DNA of 64,000 nucleotides from Salminus brasiliensis (GCF_030463535.1 NC_132880.1:33256342-33320341); one strand, 5' to 3'; positions 47,217 to 60,579 are shown, counted from the stretch's first letter. The notes: generated by a model not told the origin, from the sequence alone. Made by a program: numbers and translations.

Positions 47217-47490
47217 GATCAACCTGGGCGATCGATGGGTCATTTGCCTGCTGTCTCAGCGAGGAATGGGTGGAGAAAGAGCAGATCAATGGCCTGAAAG
47301 CAAAGGGACCACTGGTGTCCAGCACAAGGAGATCAATGCACAGCTTTATAGTCGGACAGGAGCGAGATGCTGCGGGATCAATGGAGGATCCTGGTTGTGC
47401 TGTGGCCTGACCCAGATGGGGTTGGATCAATGCAGTAAGGGGTCCATTGCAGTCCTTCTGGACTCGGCTTATCGCTGATCAATGAGTCGA
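47217..47490 (+). repeat. Degenerate ~49-bp periodic array with GATCRATG
   Basis: GATCRATG words start at 47230, 47284, 47331, 47376, 47425 and 47477, with spacings of 54, 47, 45, 49 and 52, and a GATCAA at 47217. The sequence between them is only loosely similar. Confidence 0.5.
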
Positions 47491-50400
47491 TCTGGTAGAT
47501 TCCTTAACTAGTTATAGGTTCATTTAAGAGCTATACTTCACAGTTACTTGTACCAACACAATTTGTTCCTTAGTTTAGTTAGGTTGTATGTAGATGCTTC
47601 TTTTGCATTGTTGTCTATGGAACAATGCAGGCTGTATATGTAAAGCTTTTTTGATCAATGCCCATAAGCATACTTTGTCCTATTCACAACTGACCAGTCA
47701 TGCTTGAGACTTTTCTGTAGTAACACTCTACACAAAGCTTACCACAATCTGAAAGGAAAGAAGAGCCTGATATTCGGCCCTCTTGAGCTTTTAAATAGGC
47801 ATCGTCTGAATGCCCCTTAGGCACGCAGTTTGCATAATGCTAATTGGTGAGGTTTAAGCATCCATTACCTTATCCGTACATTATCCGTTAGCTACATTAT
47901 TCTTGTGTCTCCAGTGTAAAACTGCTACATTTGGGGTAAGAGGAATTTAATTAAATTTCAATGTAATGTTTGGCAAACTATTGAATTTGTTTCATTATCA
48001 TTTTTCAGTCATTAAACTGATGCTACCTGCTGTTGTTTGGTACTTTTTCAGTTTTAGTGCAATGTGAGTAGTCAGTGATGCTTCGCTACTTTTCCAGGCA
48101 GCTGTTTTCATTGTTAAATAAAGAGGCCGGGGAAGCCAAAGCTGTGTCCAATGATACTACACTGCCTCTCTTCTTCTCTCTCTTTAGAGCTCTTTAGAGC
48201 AGTTCATCTGAGTGCAGGAGATTAAGCAGAGAGAGATGGGCCGAACAGATTGGCCAGAGCAAGCTAACCTACATACAACGCAACCCTGTTTCTGTTTACA
48301 CAAACAAATACATGCACTCACACAGATACAGACAGTGTGGGATGTGCTATTTATCATGTATATGTAGATGTGCTGAGCAGAAGAGTGTCATCCTCAGCAC
48401 GTCTAGGCCCGATTCACAATTGTGATCTTCTGTAGCAACTTTCCAGGACAGTGGCAACAGTCCTATTCCATCTAATGTAAAAAGTCAGCTTTAGTCACCT
48501 GCTTTTTACTAATTTCAGATTATATGTATTCAGTAAGAGTGTGGTTACAACAGCGGGTCACAGTGTTTTCACAGATCCAGTCTAGATGTTTGGTAGGTAA
48601 TCACACTAATTGAGTTAACATAGTGGGAAATTCTATGCCAATTACAACTTACAGCCTAGTTCTGATTAGCTGCAATAGCAGGGTCCAACCCAGCAGCAGA
48701 TCATTCTACACTGGAAACTCAGTTTCACTCCTTTCCCCATTCGCTTCTCTGACATCTTGAACCCCCATACTTTGCATCTGAACATAACTGTACCCGACTC
48801 GATTTTAAAAAAAGGATTCTGAATCAAAGCACCAGAAGTGCTGCTCAGAGATGAAGCAGCGTGCAGGAATACAACCCTCACTACTCCCCCCTCCTTCCTC
48901 ACATCACACACATACAGCCTCCAGAGGGAAACAGGGGAATTCTCCCCCCAGCTACTCATATTGCTCCTCAGCACAGCAGTGAACAGGAGCCTCTACTGCA
49001 GTATTACGCTGCTTATTTGTCACAGCCACAAAATTTATTGTACCTTCATCAGAAACCTGATTTGGTCACTAATGAGTCCCCATAGGCAACCCCCACACAC
49101 CTTGCTAGGCTTTGTCCCCAGACATGGTTTATACTAGATATGGTCTGAGATACACAAGTCAACGTGTTATAAAGAAACAATTTTTTCACTAAATCACTAA
49201 GTCACTTGCAGACAAGAGAATTTGGTGGGATTCGGGAAGAGGGTTGGCTAAAGTTATATAAATAAAATATACTTTAACACTCACCTATATGTCTGTTAAA
49301 TACAACAAATTGTTAAAAAACATGATAATTCAAAAACATGATAATTCTTTTAAATCTAAGTCCAAGTCTACATAAACCTTATCATAACCTTAAATTCAAA
49401 ACCTAATACCCCAATCCTAACTTTAAGCATAACCCCTATAAGAATAACAAAAAAGGTTTGTTAAAACTTTGTGTGATGCCTGTTTGCAAGCGTCCTGCCT
49501 GTCATGAGCCTTTCAAAGTAATGTTTGTGACATGCATCACATCTTTAAAAAGTATTCTGGGGTTTTCTTTAAAGCATTTTGCAGCTTTCAAACAAGATAT
49601 GCTGGCATTTTTCCAACCCCTGTCCCTACACATCACACTTAAACAACGGTCTGTGGTTGGTTATTCTGTGGTTGGTTATACTATCAAAGTTGAAAGCTGA
49701 CAGAATATTTGACGATAAACAAAAGCCTGGCTTGTGAAACTACATCCAACCAAATGAGAATATGCAAATTTGGCTACATTCACATCACCAGGCTGAAGTG
49801 ACTCAAATCTGTTTTGCCTTAGTGTAAAACAGCTCTGATTTGTTCAGGATTGTGAGGACATTTGATTGGAGTCACTTTCATATGAGGTCTTAGATCAGAT
49901 ACATAGCCAATTTGTGGGCATGTGATGTGAATGTGAACTAAATTTAGACAAATGGTTATTGTCTGTAAAATTATTGTGATAAATATATATTTTTGCAATA
50001 TTATGAAGCATCCCATGAGCATCTTTCATTGGGACGCAACTACCGCCTGTTATACTGTGTCTCACCATCATAAAATTACCGTCATAAATCATGGCAGATA
50101 CCAGCGTCTGCTAAAATCCTAAATGCATTACTTTCAGCCATATGTGTTTACTTAGTGTACCCATCCATGTTGCTCTAGTGAAAGCCTAAATGTCATTAAA
50201 AGTAGCTACAGGGTACCGCTGTGATGTGGCTATCTGTGAGAACAGCTCCAGGATGAGGAGAAACTCGTAGTTCGCTTCTCCACCTAAAATGAGGCTGCAG
50301 TGACATAAATTCTGTGCTAGAATGCAATTGCTCTGTCTTTTAAAAGTGGAACCAGAACCGTAGCTAGGTGGCTAATGATAGGCTACAGATGATGAACTGG

Positions 50401-50725
50401 CATGCTGTAGGTGCTGCTTTTAGTCTCGACTCACAGCAGGAGCTAGACAGCTAGTTAAGGTCCAGATCTCTGTAGCTTCATAATCATTTTTTGGTTGCAT
50501 GCCTCCATTCATGAGATTGAGATGAAAATCAGTTAAGGATAAAACATCTGTGAAACTACAGCTAACCACTACAAGAGTGATTACTGCTGAGGAATCATAG
50601 GCTTTTACACGAGATGTTTTCATCTTAGTGAACAACTTGCCAGCATGTTAGTTTGTCAGAGAAATCTTTTTTTTATTTATCATTTTCCAGGGATTTGGAA
50701 GGATTATTTGACAGTGCCGGTCTAC

Positions 50726-50890
50726 ATCGGTGGTGTCCAAATTAGGGTCCTGAAGGGACGACTTTCCTAGTCAAACACACCTACCTGCTAATTAACTGCT
50801 GAGTTGAACTTGGCGTGTTTGAACAAAGAAACTGAGCTAGGATAAGACCCTCCAGAATCAAAGCTAGATACCCTTAATCTATATTTTAGG
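50726..50890. mobile_element. Short hAT-like MITE
   Basis: It starts GGTGTCCAAATTAGGGTCCT and ends with the inverted-like GACCCTCCAGAATCAAAGCT, with CAAACACACCTACCTGCTAA inside. This layout is typical of an abundant fish MITE (GGTGTCCAAACTCGGTCCTGGAGGG-like ends). No ORF. Confidence 0.55.
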
Positions 50891-51840
50891 ACTGAAAACT
50901 CTTTGTACATGCATACCCATGCACACACACACATTTCACACTGATCTTAATCGACAGGGCTGGACCATCTCTTCAGCCTGCATTGTGTTTAGTGATGAGT
51001 TCGGTGTCACCCTTCCCCCCATCCGCCCCACCCATCCAGCCCTTTATTTCCTTTTTTACAGTGCTCGTGGGCCTGGCCTGACCTGCCCCATTTTTTAACA
51101 TCCACTGATGCTCAGAAGAGGACACTCTCTCCTTTCCTCCTCCCCATCATTTGGTCCTCCCTTTAACCTCTTCCCCCTCTCCACTCAAGACTTTTTTTTT
51201 GTCAAACTGACCTTTGACTCTTTAGTTTGAAGGGTCTCTGGGGGTCATTTGGAGGGTGTAGGAGCAGGTGGAAGTTAGCGTCAGCGCTAGTAGGCCATGG
51301 ATCAAGTGTTTAATTCAAACATTTCCACTTGGCCCGGCTTCAGTGGCGCAGTGGCCAGCAGAGACCGAAGCAACAAACAAAGCACTGCTGTGAGGCTGTG
51401 AAGAAGACAGGCGCAGATTGTAGACAGCCCCAGCCTGCAAAACACAAAACAACAAACTACGACAGCCAGAATTGGTGGAAAATGAGAAAGGAACATATGG
51501 ATAAACTCAAAGCACAGCTGAGCTTTTTCTGTAGGGTAATTATACCCAGCCTCCAGGTTGGAGTGTGCCGTGGAAAGAGAGAGAGAGCGCAAGAGACAAA
51601 CACGCACACACAGGCTTAATGGAGAAGGATGAAATGAGTTGAGTTTTCCTTTGGATTCATCATGTGCCAAATTGGCACAGATAGTTTAGGTGTTTCACTC
51701 CGACACTCTCCAGCTGTTCTCCGCAGCATGGTGCATAGGTGCCGTTTGCTCAAGGTTGAAACACCCTTATATAAGCATGTTCTTTCAGAGTGTATATTTT
51801 GAATAGCCCTTCTTAGCCCTCGATCTCTAACTTAGCCCTC

Positions 51841-52075
51841 TCCCGTGTGCTCTCGATTTCTCTCTTTCTCTATTTCTGTCTCTTCCTCTCTCACTTTCCC
51901 TCTGGCTGTCTCTCAATCTGTGTCCGTCTCAATCTCTGTCAGCCTCCCTTTCTCACCCTTGCTTTCTTTCTCTATCTTTGTCTTTCTTCCACCATTTTTT
52001 TTCTCTTTTCCATTCTCACGTTTTCTCTCTTCCTCTATCTCTTTCTTTCTCTCACTCTCTGCCCATCTGCTCCTC
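51841..52075. repeat. Pyrimidine-rich (CT/CTTT) tract
   Basis: About 235 bases, almost all pyrimidine on the + strand. The two overlapping + frames of 104-152 codons are low-complexity artefacts. Confidence 0.85.
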
Positions 52076-52235
52076 TCACATCCACATCTGCGCGCTCCTT
52101 CTTTGTCCTACTGTCCTCTCCTGAAGAGCAAGAGATCGTTCCTGATCAGTATTCAGGATAGCCAAAAGGATGACAAAAGATGGACTGACAGTGTGATTTG
52201 TTCCGCTTGCCCTGTCTCCTCCTGTTTCCCTTTTC

Positions 52236-52239
<4 letters not shown>

Positions 52240-52269
<30 letters not shown>
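52240..52269. repeat. (CA)15 microsatellite
   Basis: A pure CA dinucleotide run. Confidence 0.95.
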
Positions 52270-52273
<4 letters not shown>

Positions 52274-52614
52274 TCTCTCACTGTTGTATGCATGCCTCAT
52301 TAGGTTGCTAAGAATGGACTGTTACTGGAGTGCAGTGCGAGTGCTTGTGTATGTGTTGGATTATTAAGCTGTATTATTACCTGGGGGTACCTTGTGCTTC
52401 AGAGTTCTCAAAGCCCTGCGGCCCGACCATGCTCTATGTTCTGCAACCATCTTTACCTCATGAAACAGCTCTTTATTCTGTCATGGCAGGTTTACGTCTG
52501 AAAGCGTCTATGTGGAGAAACGCTCTGGAATGTTAAAATTGCGCAAAAACAACAAAATGGAAAACAAATTTGGACTGGAAGAATCAGGAAAATAATGTGT
52601 AGTGTGGCTGTCAT

Positions 52615-52770
52615 GCCACAATCTTGTATCTTCAAAATGGCAACTTTACAGGAGGAGAAAAATAACTTTCAATGCAAGTCAATGAATAACGATTTTATTC
52701 TAAGTCATTTTTGAACATTTCTGTTGATCCATTGCTTGTGGGAATGTGACACAATGTAAAGGACAATTTA
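52615..52770 (-). repeat. Dispersed repeat family R1, copy 2
   Basis: On the minus strand it shows CTCCTGTAAAGTTGCCATTT and TGAAGATACAAGA, preceded by CCTTTACATTGTGTCACATT, matching 11040-11185 in order. Confidence 0.6.
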
Positions 52771-53651
52771 TGTAAATAAAAATGTCAAACAATTAATGTC
52801 ATGCTCTAAAAAAACACATCGTAGTTGGAGTTTAGTGACATGCTAAGTTCGAATGAAAGGGAAAGCAAGCAAACATGGATGAACCAGTCTACTAAATGTG
52901 CCTAAAACACTCTTTAGACCTTCTTCTCTCAGATATGCAGTTTTATCCTCTACCCACTCTCTTAGACATGAGTTTTTTTTTATCATCAATACTCATGTCA
53001 ACAGTCAACAGTAGCTGCACTAGGTACTCAGTGCATCTAGCTAGGCAAAGAGTAACTTAAGGAGTGGGCTACAGATCCAAAACCCCAGGAAAAACTTCTG
53101 ACCATCTTTAAAAACATTCAGAGTCATTCTTGACTAAATGTTTAAAAGTGTGTTTTCAGTCAGCCAGAATCACAAGTGTTCTGTGGTGAACAGAATGTTA
53201 TCATGCTAACTAAGCTAATGCTTAACAGCTTGTCTCTCCTGATTTAGAGCAGTTTAAGATTTGTAATTGCCAGATTAATGGTGTAATGTTTATTAAATGA
53301 TTGGTTCAAAATGTTGTACAGTGTTCACTTCATCTGTGAACCTGTGAGCAAGCTAAACTTTGTATTAAACGCAGGAAGAGATTGTACAGAAACCATGTAA
53401 ATGTAGAATCATCTGTGCTATTTGAGCAGCTTACGCTACTCCTCTGCCCTTGGTAATACCATATATTGCTGTAATATTTTGGGACAGTATGACGGTATGA
53501 AAAATGTGGATACCACCCAAACCTAATTGACCTATGGAATTAAAAGCCCAGTTTCTTGCTTAATCTTGCTTATTTTTTTCTTGCTAATGTTCTCTAAAAT
53601 AATGGTCATTATAAATCAGTGATCAATAAAATCTTACATTAAAAGCTAAGA

Positions 53652-53715
53652 AGGTATTTTCCTTCTGTAAAATTGTCACTTTGGCAAGGTTTTTGTATGA
53701 CAGTGATGATGACTT
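53652..53715 (+). repeat. Dispersed repeat family R1, copy 3 (fragment)
   Basis: TTTTCCTTCTGTAAAATTGT with CACTTTGGCAAGG and TTTTTGTATGACA match the corresponding part of the copy at 11145-11200. Confidence 0.45.
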
Positions 53716-54365
53716 TTTATTCATCACCTCATCAGTAGACAAATAAAAGGTCTAAAAAAAATATTAATTAAATCCTTTACAGACAATAGAAGACATAGCT
53801 ATCCTGTATGCACATGACTCTACATCAGCTGCCCATCAGCTCTTTTGGATACCTTGAATGTAGTGACACTGTAATAAGTGTGTGATAGGTGAGGAAATTA
53901 ACCTGGGAATTGACCCCAGAGTGCTCTGTCTAACTTCTGTCAGCTAGGTAGGGACACTTGCACTAACCCAATGACACCACTAACCAGATTAGTGTGGCGA
54001 AAGCCTGCCAACACCCCTGATCCCCCCTCGCTTCCTCTTTCTCTTGCTCACGTTCCTGCAGTAGGCTTAACCGCTCAGAAACGTGCAGGGGGATTTCACT
54101 AATCACTCTAAACTGCTTTAAACCAACACCTGAAAAATCCAGCCCCACTTCCTCCCCAAGAGAACCCAAGCCATGGCCCTAGACAGCATGTCTACAGACA
54201 AGTGGGTATACTAACAGTAAGCAATGGCTTAACACATAGCACATAGAGCATACAATCAGACAAACAAGCACACTTTCTGCTTATTTGAAGAAGGTGGGGA
54301 TGATGTAGAGAAGTGTCTCTTTCCCTTTCTTTCCCACTCTCTCTCTCTAATGCGCTCTCACTGTC

Positions 54366-54408
54366 TCTCTCTCTCTCTCACACACACACACAAACACACA
54401 CACACACT
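54366..54408. repeat. (CT)n-(CA)n microsatellite
   Basis: Compound CT then CA run, with one AAAC interruption. Confidence 0.9.
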
Positions 54409-54874
54409 GACTGCTTGTCTCTGAGGGGCTGAGAGGTGCAGTGCCATGCTTTATTGGATCCTGAGATGTATGAAGAGTTATAAATAGCAGGTAGGCTGCA
54501 GCATGCAGCAGCTGAGCTCTGCTGCCAAATCCTCTCCGCAGCTGCTAATGGGAGACAGTGGAATGGAGGAGCTGCCAGAATTGAGTGCACAAGAAGTGGG
54601 TGTGAAAAGATGGCAAGTTGGGGCTATTTCTTTTTTTTGTGGGGAACTGCACAAATCGGCAGATCTCTGTCTGGTAAACAGAAAATGGTAAGCTAGGTAA
54701 GAGCCTACCATCCTATTGCTTACAATGAGCCACCTGCAGCTTTTAGCATGGACGGCAAACAATTGGCAAGCCAGCACAAACTGAATAACACCCCACAGCC
54801 AATGTCATGGCAGATTCACATTTTCACACATAAACAAAAAAGTGTTTCCCCAATTTTTATTGTTTTACTCTTTT

Positions 54875-54985
54875 TGAAGTAACTTGACACATGCATTGCT
54901 AGGGAAATTTTGTGTCTTTACATTAGCATACATTAAAAGTTTGTTTTTCTCCTGTTAAGTTACCATTTTATAGATACAACACGCT
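54875..54985 (+). repeat. Dispersed repeat family R1, copy 4
   Basis: TTCTCCTGTTAAGTTACCAT and TTATAGATACAACA, preceded by TTTTGTGTCTTTACATTAGC, parallel the other R1 copies. Confidence 0.5.
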
Positions 54986-55149
54986 TAAAGCAGATATGAT
55001 TATAGAGAAGACTGGATGAATTGCAGAAAAAGTCTGTAATGTCAGTTTCGTAATGGTTAAGTATGAATACACTTACTGTTACACCCCTATTAGTAATGTA
55101 TTCCATTAAAATACATAAAAAAGTGACATATTAAGAATACATTTACATG

Positions 55150-55950
55150 ACATTTAGATTGTGATCAGAGTTATTTATCAGTCTACTCATGCTTTAAAAG
55201 AGCTCAGTAACACTGAGATAAATAACTGATCAGCACAGAGATTTATCAGTCTACTCATGCTTTAGCAGAGCTCAGTAACACTGAGAAGAATAACTGATCA
55301 GCACAGTGATTTATCAGTCTACTCATGCTTTAGTAGAGCTCTGTAACACTGAGATAAATAACTGAACATTACAGTGATTTATCAGTCTACTCATGCTTTA
55401 GCAGAGCTCAGTAACACTGAGATGAATAACTGACCAGCACAGTGATTTATCAGTCTACTCATGCTTTAGTAGAGCTCAGTAACACTGAGATAAATAACTG
55501 ATCAGCACAGCGATTTATCAGTCTACTCATGCTTTAGCAGAGCTCAGTAACACTGAGGTAAATAACTGATCAGCACAGTGATTTATCAGTCTACTCATGC
55601 TTTAGTAGAGCTCAGTAACACTGAGGTAAATAACTGATTAGCACAGTGATTTATCAGTCTACTCAGGGTTTAGTAGAGCTCAGTAACACTGAGAAAAAAT
55701 AACTGATCAGCACAGTGATTTATCAGTCTACTCATGCTTTAGTAGAGCTCAGTAACACTGAGGTAAATAAACTGATCAGCACAGTGATTTATCAGTCAAC
55801 TCATGTTTTAGTAGAGTTCAGTAACACTGAGATAAATAACTGATCAGCACAGTGATTTATCAGTCTACTCATGCTTTAGTAGAGCTCTGTAACACTGAGA
55901 TGAATAACTGAACAGTACAGTGATTTATCAGCCTGCTTATCTTCATAGGT
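55150..55950 (+). repeat. 68-bp satellite/minisatellite array, about 11.5 units
   Basis: The anchor word GTCTACTCAT (or a close variant) starts at 55181, 55249, 55317, 55385, 55453, 55521, 55589, 55657, 55726, 55795, 55863 and 55931. The period is 68, with 69 twice. Units differ at a few positions only. Each holds the inverted repeat CTCAGTAACACTGAG and an ACTGAT...ATCAGT pair. No ORF runs through it. Confidence 0.95.
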
Positions 55951-57244
55951 CAGGATATACTCTGTACCAGAGAAATCCTTACTGAGCAGATCCTGTGCGT
56001 GGGGAGATGAAGTGAAGTGTGTGCAGGAATTCCCAGGCTTGCTTAATCACTGTCTGGCTAATTAGCTAACAGTGATCCGCCACCTTTCTTCTTAGGCCCT
56101 GACACCATGAGTCAAGCAGTTGGGCCTGGAGTAGTGTTGGACCCATTTGAGGTGTCCGAAAAGATTAACCTTTACCCAGCCATATGTGTGTTTGTGTTTT
56201 GTCAGGTAACACCTTGTTAAAGTTTTTTTCAAAGACGATTACTCTTTGCTTTGTTCACAAGGTGTGCAGAGTAATCCTTGTATAATTATAATCCTTGCAT
56301 TTTTGGCAATGGGGACCCCTCTAGGTCTAATTTATCACAGTTTTTATTCAGTAGAGTCACCATGCTTGTTGTAACCTCTTTCCTCAGGCCTGCAAATGTA
56401 TATTCTGTTGGTGGAATATAAATCAACTGGTTGCCGGTTTACATCTGTTGCAAGGGGACTAAAGCAGATCACCTATCGAAATTTGAATAGTGTGTTGTCT
56501 TTACTAAACAATCACTGTAAAACGTCTAGAAACATATTCTCATAAATCGTCTTATCCTTGTTTTTTCATTCAAGGCCTGACCCGAAGGCCTATCTTTAAT
56601 TATTCCAGGTTGACACTGGCTGTCGATGTAGCTTTAGCAGATCTTTAAAATTCTGTAAAATTAATCAGAGGAAGGTCATCAGAATGTTACTTTTAATGAA
56701 ATAACAGGATGTGAAAATGAGTTTTGCACTGTAGGAGAGCATATTCACTAGTATGTATGAAGAGGGGCAGGAAATTAGCATCCAAAAGTGTGCTGAATAT
56801 TAGTGTTAGAAAGTGTGAAGAGAAATGTGAGGACTTTGCATCTGTTTAAGTGAAATAGCAGCTATTTCTCCAAATATTTAACACATCTTTTCACACTGTA
56901 GTCCACCCATAGATGTCTCATACTCCAGTGCAATGCTTCCACCACCCAACAGTGTAAACAGTCCCAGCATGAATTCTCATCTTTCCTGTGCAGCTATGGC
57001 ATTTACATCAGCTGTACAAACACCAGAATCATCATCTGTTGGAGATCAGAGGGATCTTTACTCAGGATTAGCCACACCAGTCTGTGGAACAAATTGAGTG
57101 GAATATAATCTCTCTTTAGGTTGTGGGGGTCTTGTGAAAGAGCTCTGAAAGTCTGAGACATTTGAGCAATTCTTAACCCTTAGAAGCAGAGAGTTTTTGC
57201 TTTAATTTGGTTGTATTTTGCAAATGTAATTATGTATTGAAGGT

Positions 57245-57530
57245 AGCCCAACTGTATGTGTCGCCCAACTGGGAGCCAAAAAGTTCCACATTGGCCCATG
57301 CACACCAGGGTCAGTGATGGGACTAGGAGGAGTTAAGTATGGGCCATCATTGCACACTGCATACGGGGCCTAGATGGGATCCTGGTAAGATTAAGGTGGT
57401 CTTTAACCATTTGGATCCCAGTAAAACGCATGTAAAAGCTCACTCAGAGCCCATGACCACCTGGAGACCACCTAGCCTTTGTTCCACCCATGTGAGTCCC
57501 ACGTGGGCAAGTTGGCTGGGTAGCAAGTAA
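57245..57530. repeat. Possible dispersed repeat rich in GCCCA/TGGGC
   Basis: A GC-richer stretch with many TGGGC, GCCCA and CCACCTGG words (for example GTCGCCCAACTGGGAGCC). It resembles degenerate fish repeats of this kind, but no second copy was found in the window. Confidence 0.3.
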
Positions 57531-58828
57531 CACAATGAACTACAATTATATATACGATTTGTATTTTATATCCACAGCTTTGGGTCTTTCATAATAATAA
57601 GAAAATATCTCCTTTCATACAAATACAGATATGGTATCAGGTGTATTTTCTATAGGATCAGTCTGTGATCTACTAGTGTGAAAATAGCTGTAAATACAAA
57701 TATAAAAAAATATAAACTAACCCCATGCTTTTGTTTTGGCAAGCGATAGTGACTAATATTTGCACAGAATGAAAGCTAAGATTGTAGCAGGGAGAGGGGT
57801 GTTTGATTTATGTCATTTGTCACAGCCTGGTCTGCTGGCTGTAGTGAGTTACGATAGTCAGTAAATCTATCATGCTTATGATGAGTGGACAGCCATTGTT
57901 CCCAGTGAACCAGCTCCCAAATCAACCTTCTTCTTGCCGCAGTGCGCAGTGAACAAACAACCACCATCTCATATTTTCCAGTCTTTAGAAGATGTTGTCA
58001 ACCACTACTTTTAAGGTATGTTAAACAACATTTTAGGCATCATTTACACTTGCCAATAATGCACATCTTGAATGATGTGATAATTGAACTGCACCAATTT
58101 GTGAATGGGCTCCAATGTTTTTCCTGTGACCAAAATGGATCTCTATTTACATTTCATTGCATTTTAGAGTACGCCGGCCATTTTCCTCTGAGTGTTCAAA
58201 TTGTAAAGTGGAATTCAAACAAATGAGTTTTGCACATGTGAGTGAATGACAGTAAAAGAAACTGGATGCAGTGAATTTCAGACATTTTCCCACCATGTGT
58301 TAACAGTAGGCTTATGTTAATAAGTAACGTAGTGTTCACAGACTGTTCAATGAGCAGCACAATGCTTTAAGTTTAATAGGGATGTCCCGATCAGGTTATC
58401 CCCCCCTCCCCCAACTTGAATCTCTTAATGCTGGGTGTCAGTTGATCACACAGTTTAGATAGGATGTCCTGCTAATTAACACTGAAGTAAAATCCCTTTA
58501 TTTGTAGAACTGGATTATATAAAGAGACATTCAGGACTGATTTATTTAGTTTAGAAGGGACCTCCTTGATCATCCAGCTCCCAGTTCTACTACACACCCC
58601 GAATTGATATCTGTTGTTGTTGTTTGTCAATTACTGATCTAAATGAACTGGTTTATAGTGGGTGAATGTGCTGTGATTCCGTGATAGTTTTATATAGTAT
58701 CAGATATTAGACTCTAAATTCTTTTATTTACCTTCTGAGAACACTTCTCAGTGCGGTCAATACACCAGGCACTTTGAAAATGGCCCAGGACATTTCTAAA
58801 CTTTAATTCAGAATTCAGTTTGTATGTT

Positions 58829-59142
58829 ATGGCTGAGCAATTAATCGAAAATTAATCAATACTGACATTCAAAACCTCTAATCGACGCAAACTTGGCAAA
58901 ACATTGTTTTTTAAATTCAGTTTATGTATTACATTTTTTAAATTATTTACCCACTGTGTGTGTTCTTATACTGTCCCCTTAAAACATACTGACATGTGTA
59001 GTCATGTGACTTCGCCCTGTCCAGTCTGCCACATGAAAGCATCATGCAACTCGAGCAGTTTATTAAATTGTTCATTAATTGTAATCAAGGTCAAATGTTC
59101 AATTAATTGTGAAAATGATTTGAGGTCATATCACCCAGCTCT
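58829..59142 (+). mobile_element. MITE family R3, copy 2
   Basis: It begins GCTGAGCAATTAATCGAAAA and ends GATTTGAGGTCATATCACCC AGCTCTA, with ends and length similar to 21661-21953 and the same orientation. The interiors have diverged. Confidence 0.65.
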
Positions 59143-60528
59143 AGTGTATGGAGCTTTATACATGGCTCAGGCACTCACGTGTTTGTTTATGCAACCATTG
59201 CAGACATAAGTTGATGATGAAGAAGGGTCTGGACTCATGTGTGTCTCTGCCACTACTTCCAGGGATCCATTTCAGTCACTGGGATGCACAGGGATGCACA
59301 GGGAACTAGCATGTTGTGAGTGGGCCAAAGTACCGAAGTGCACTGATGCATCCCCAGCTTCAACAAAGGGTGGACTAATCAACTGTGCCATCACAGCAGA
59401 AATGGAAACAGCTGCTTTGTCTTGCTTCATTCCCCTATCTCTCACGTTGCATCTGCAGTCCTCTAAACGTTTGTGACAGCGTTTACACAAAGAAGGACTC
59501 ACGGGACATTTTTGTCTGATAACAAATGCAATGAGTGGCTGACTTAGTAAGTGTGTCTTCAGTCACTAAAGGTGACTTTAATTGGTGACTGGAGATGCAT
59601 TCGAGGCACATGGAAAGGCCAGGAGTAAACGGCCATACGTCTCATACGTCTATTCACTTGGGATCATTCGAGATAGGATGCCAATATGAACACAGCCTTA
59701 GTGGCCTGAAGTGACACTCATATTTCGAGTGTTCAGCTCACAAGCTATATTTAAAAAGCTTCTTGCTTGAAAGCTGAGTTAATGAGGGCATCTTTTTTCC
59801 TGGAAATGTCCTCTTTTTGTAAAATGTCTGGGATTTTGCGTTGATTTGACATTTGCATTTGTTTCTACAATCGCCATGCATTCTGTGCGTAAATTTTTTC
59901 AGCATTTCTGTTTAATTTACGGCCACTATTGGTCTACATGTATCTGCATCTACATCCACGCTTGGTCAAACTGCTTAAGACTTGCCTTTTCACCACGACC
60001 TGCGTCTACTTCAAGCCTTGGTCAGACTGTTTAAATCCTGCTTTTACACACTGCCACAGTCCTACAACTTTGGCCTACTTGAAGCCCACAGCCACAATAT
60101 TCTAACCACGATGGTCACCTATGTGTTTTCAGTGTCTTCTTTTTTAAAAACCAAAATATGCTCACCCTAAATTAAATTATTAAACCAATGAAATTTCCCA
60201 TTTCCATTTTTTCCTCTGCTTATTCACTAACTAGAGTCTACTGCAATACTTGAATACTGAATACTTGTAACTGTCTTGTCTGTCAGGCAAAGGTGGTGTA
60301 AAATTGCAGAAAAATGAGCATTGTTGATTTTGTAATGTGAGGATTTTACGGTAATCCAGCAAACCTCTGTTCTTTTCTGGTGTGCCTGCCAAGTTGCTCA
60401 GCGCTACACACAGTGCTGTCACACTCTTGTAGCACCAGCTATACTGACACACAAACGCAAACAGGGAAGAGTGAAGAATTGGAAGAATTGACAGGTGATG
60501 AAACCCACACATGTAGAGAGATAGAACC

Positions 60529-60529
<1 letters not shown>

Positions 60530-60578
<49 letters not shown>
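60530..60578. repeat. (GA)n microsatellite
   Basis: An alternating GA run with one AC interruption near its start; it makes a Glu-Arg pseudo-ORF. Confidence 0.95.

Positions 60579-60579
<1 letters not shown>

Noticed and set aside
51845..52303. Two overlapping + strand ORFs of 104 and 152 codons
   Set aside because: Low-complexity CT tract; Ser-Leu-Phe composition only.
54503..54691. 62-codon + strand ORF followed by a GTAAGC donor-like site
   Set aside because: No conserved motif or upstream acceptor; compatible with chance.
55150..55950. Regular array that might be taken for a CRISPR
   Set aside because: The 68-bp units are contiguous tandem copies without unique spacers, in a vertebrate genome with no cas genes.
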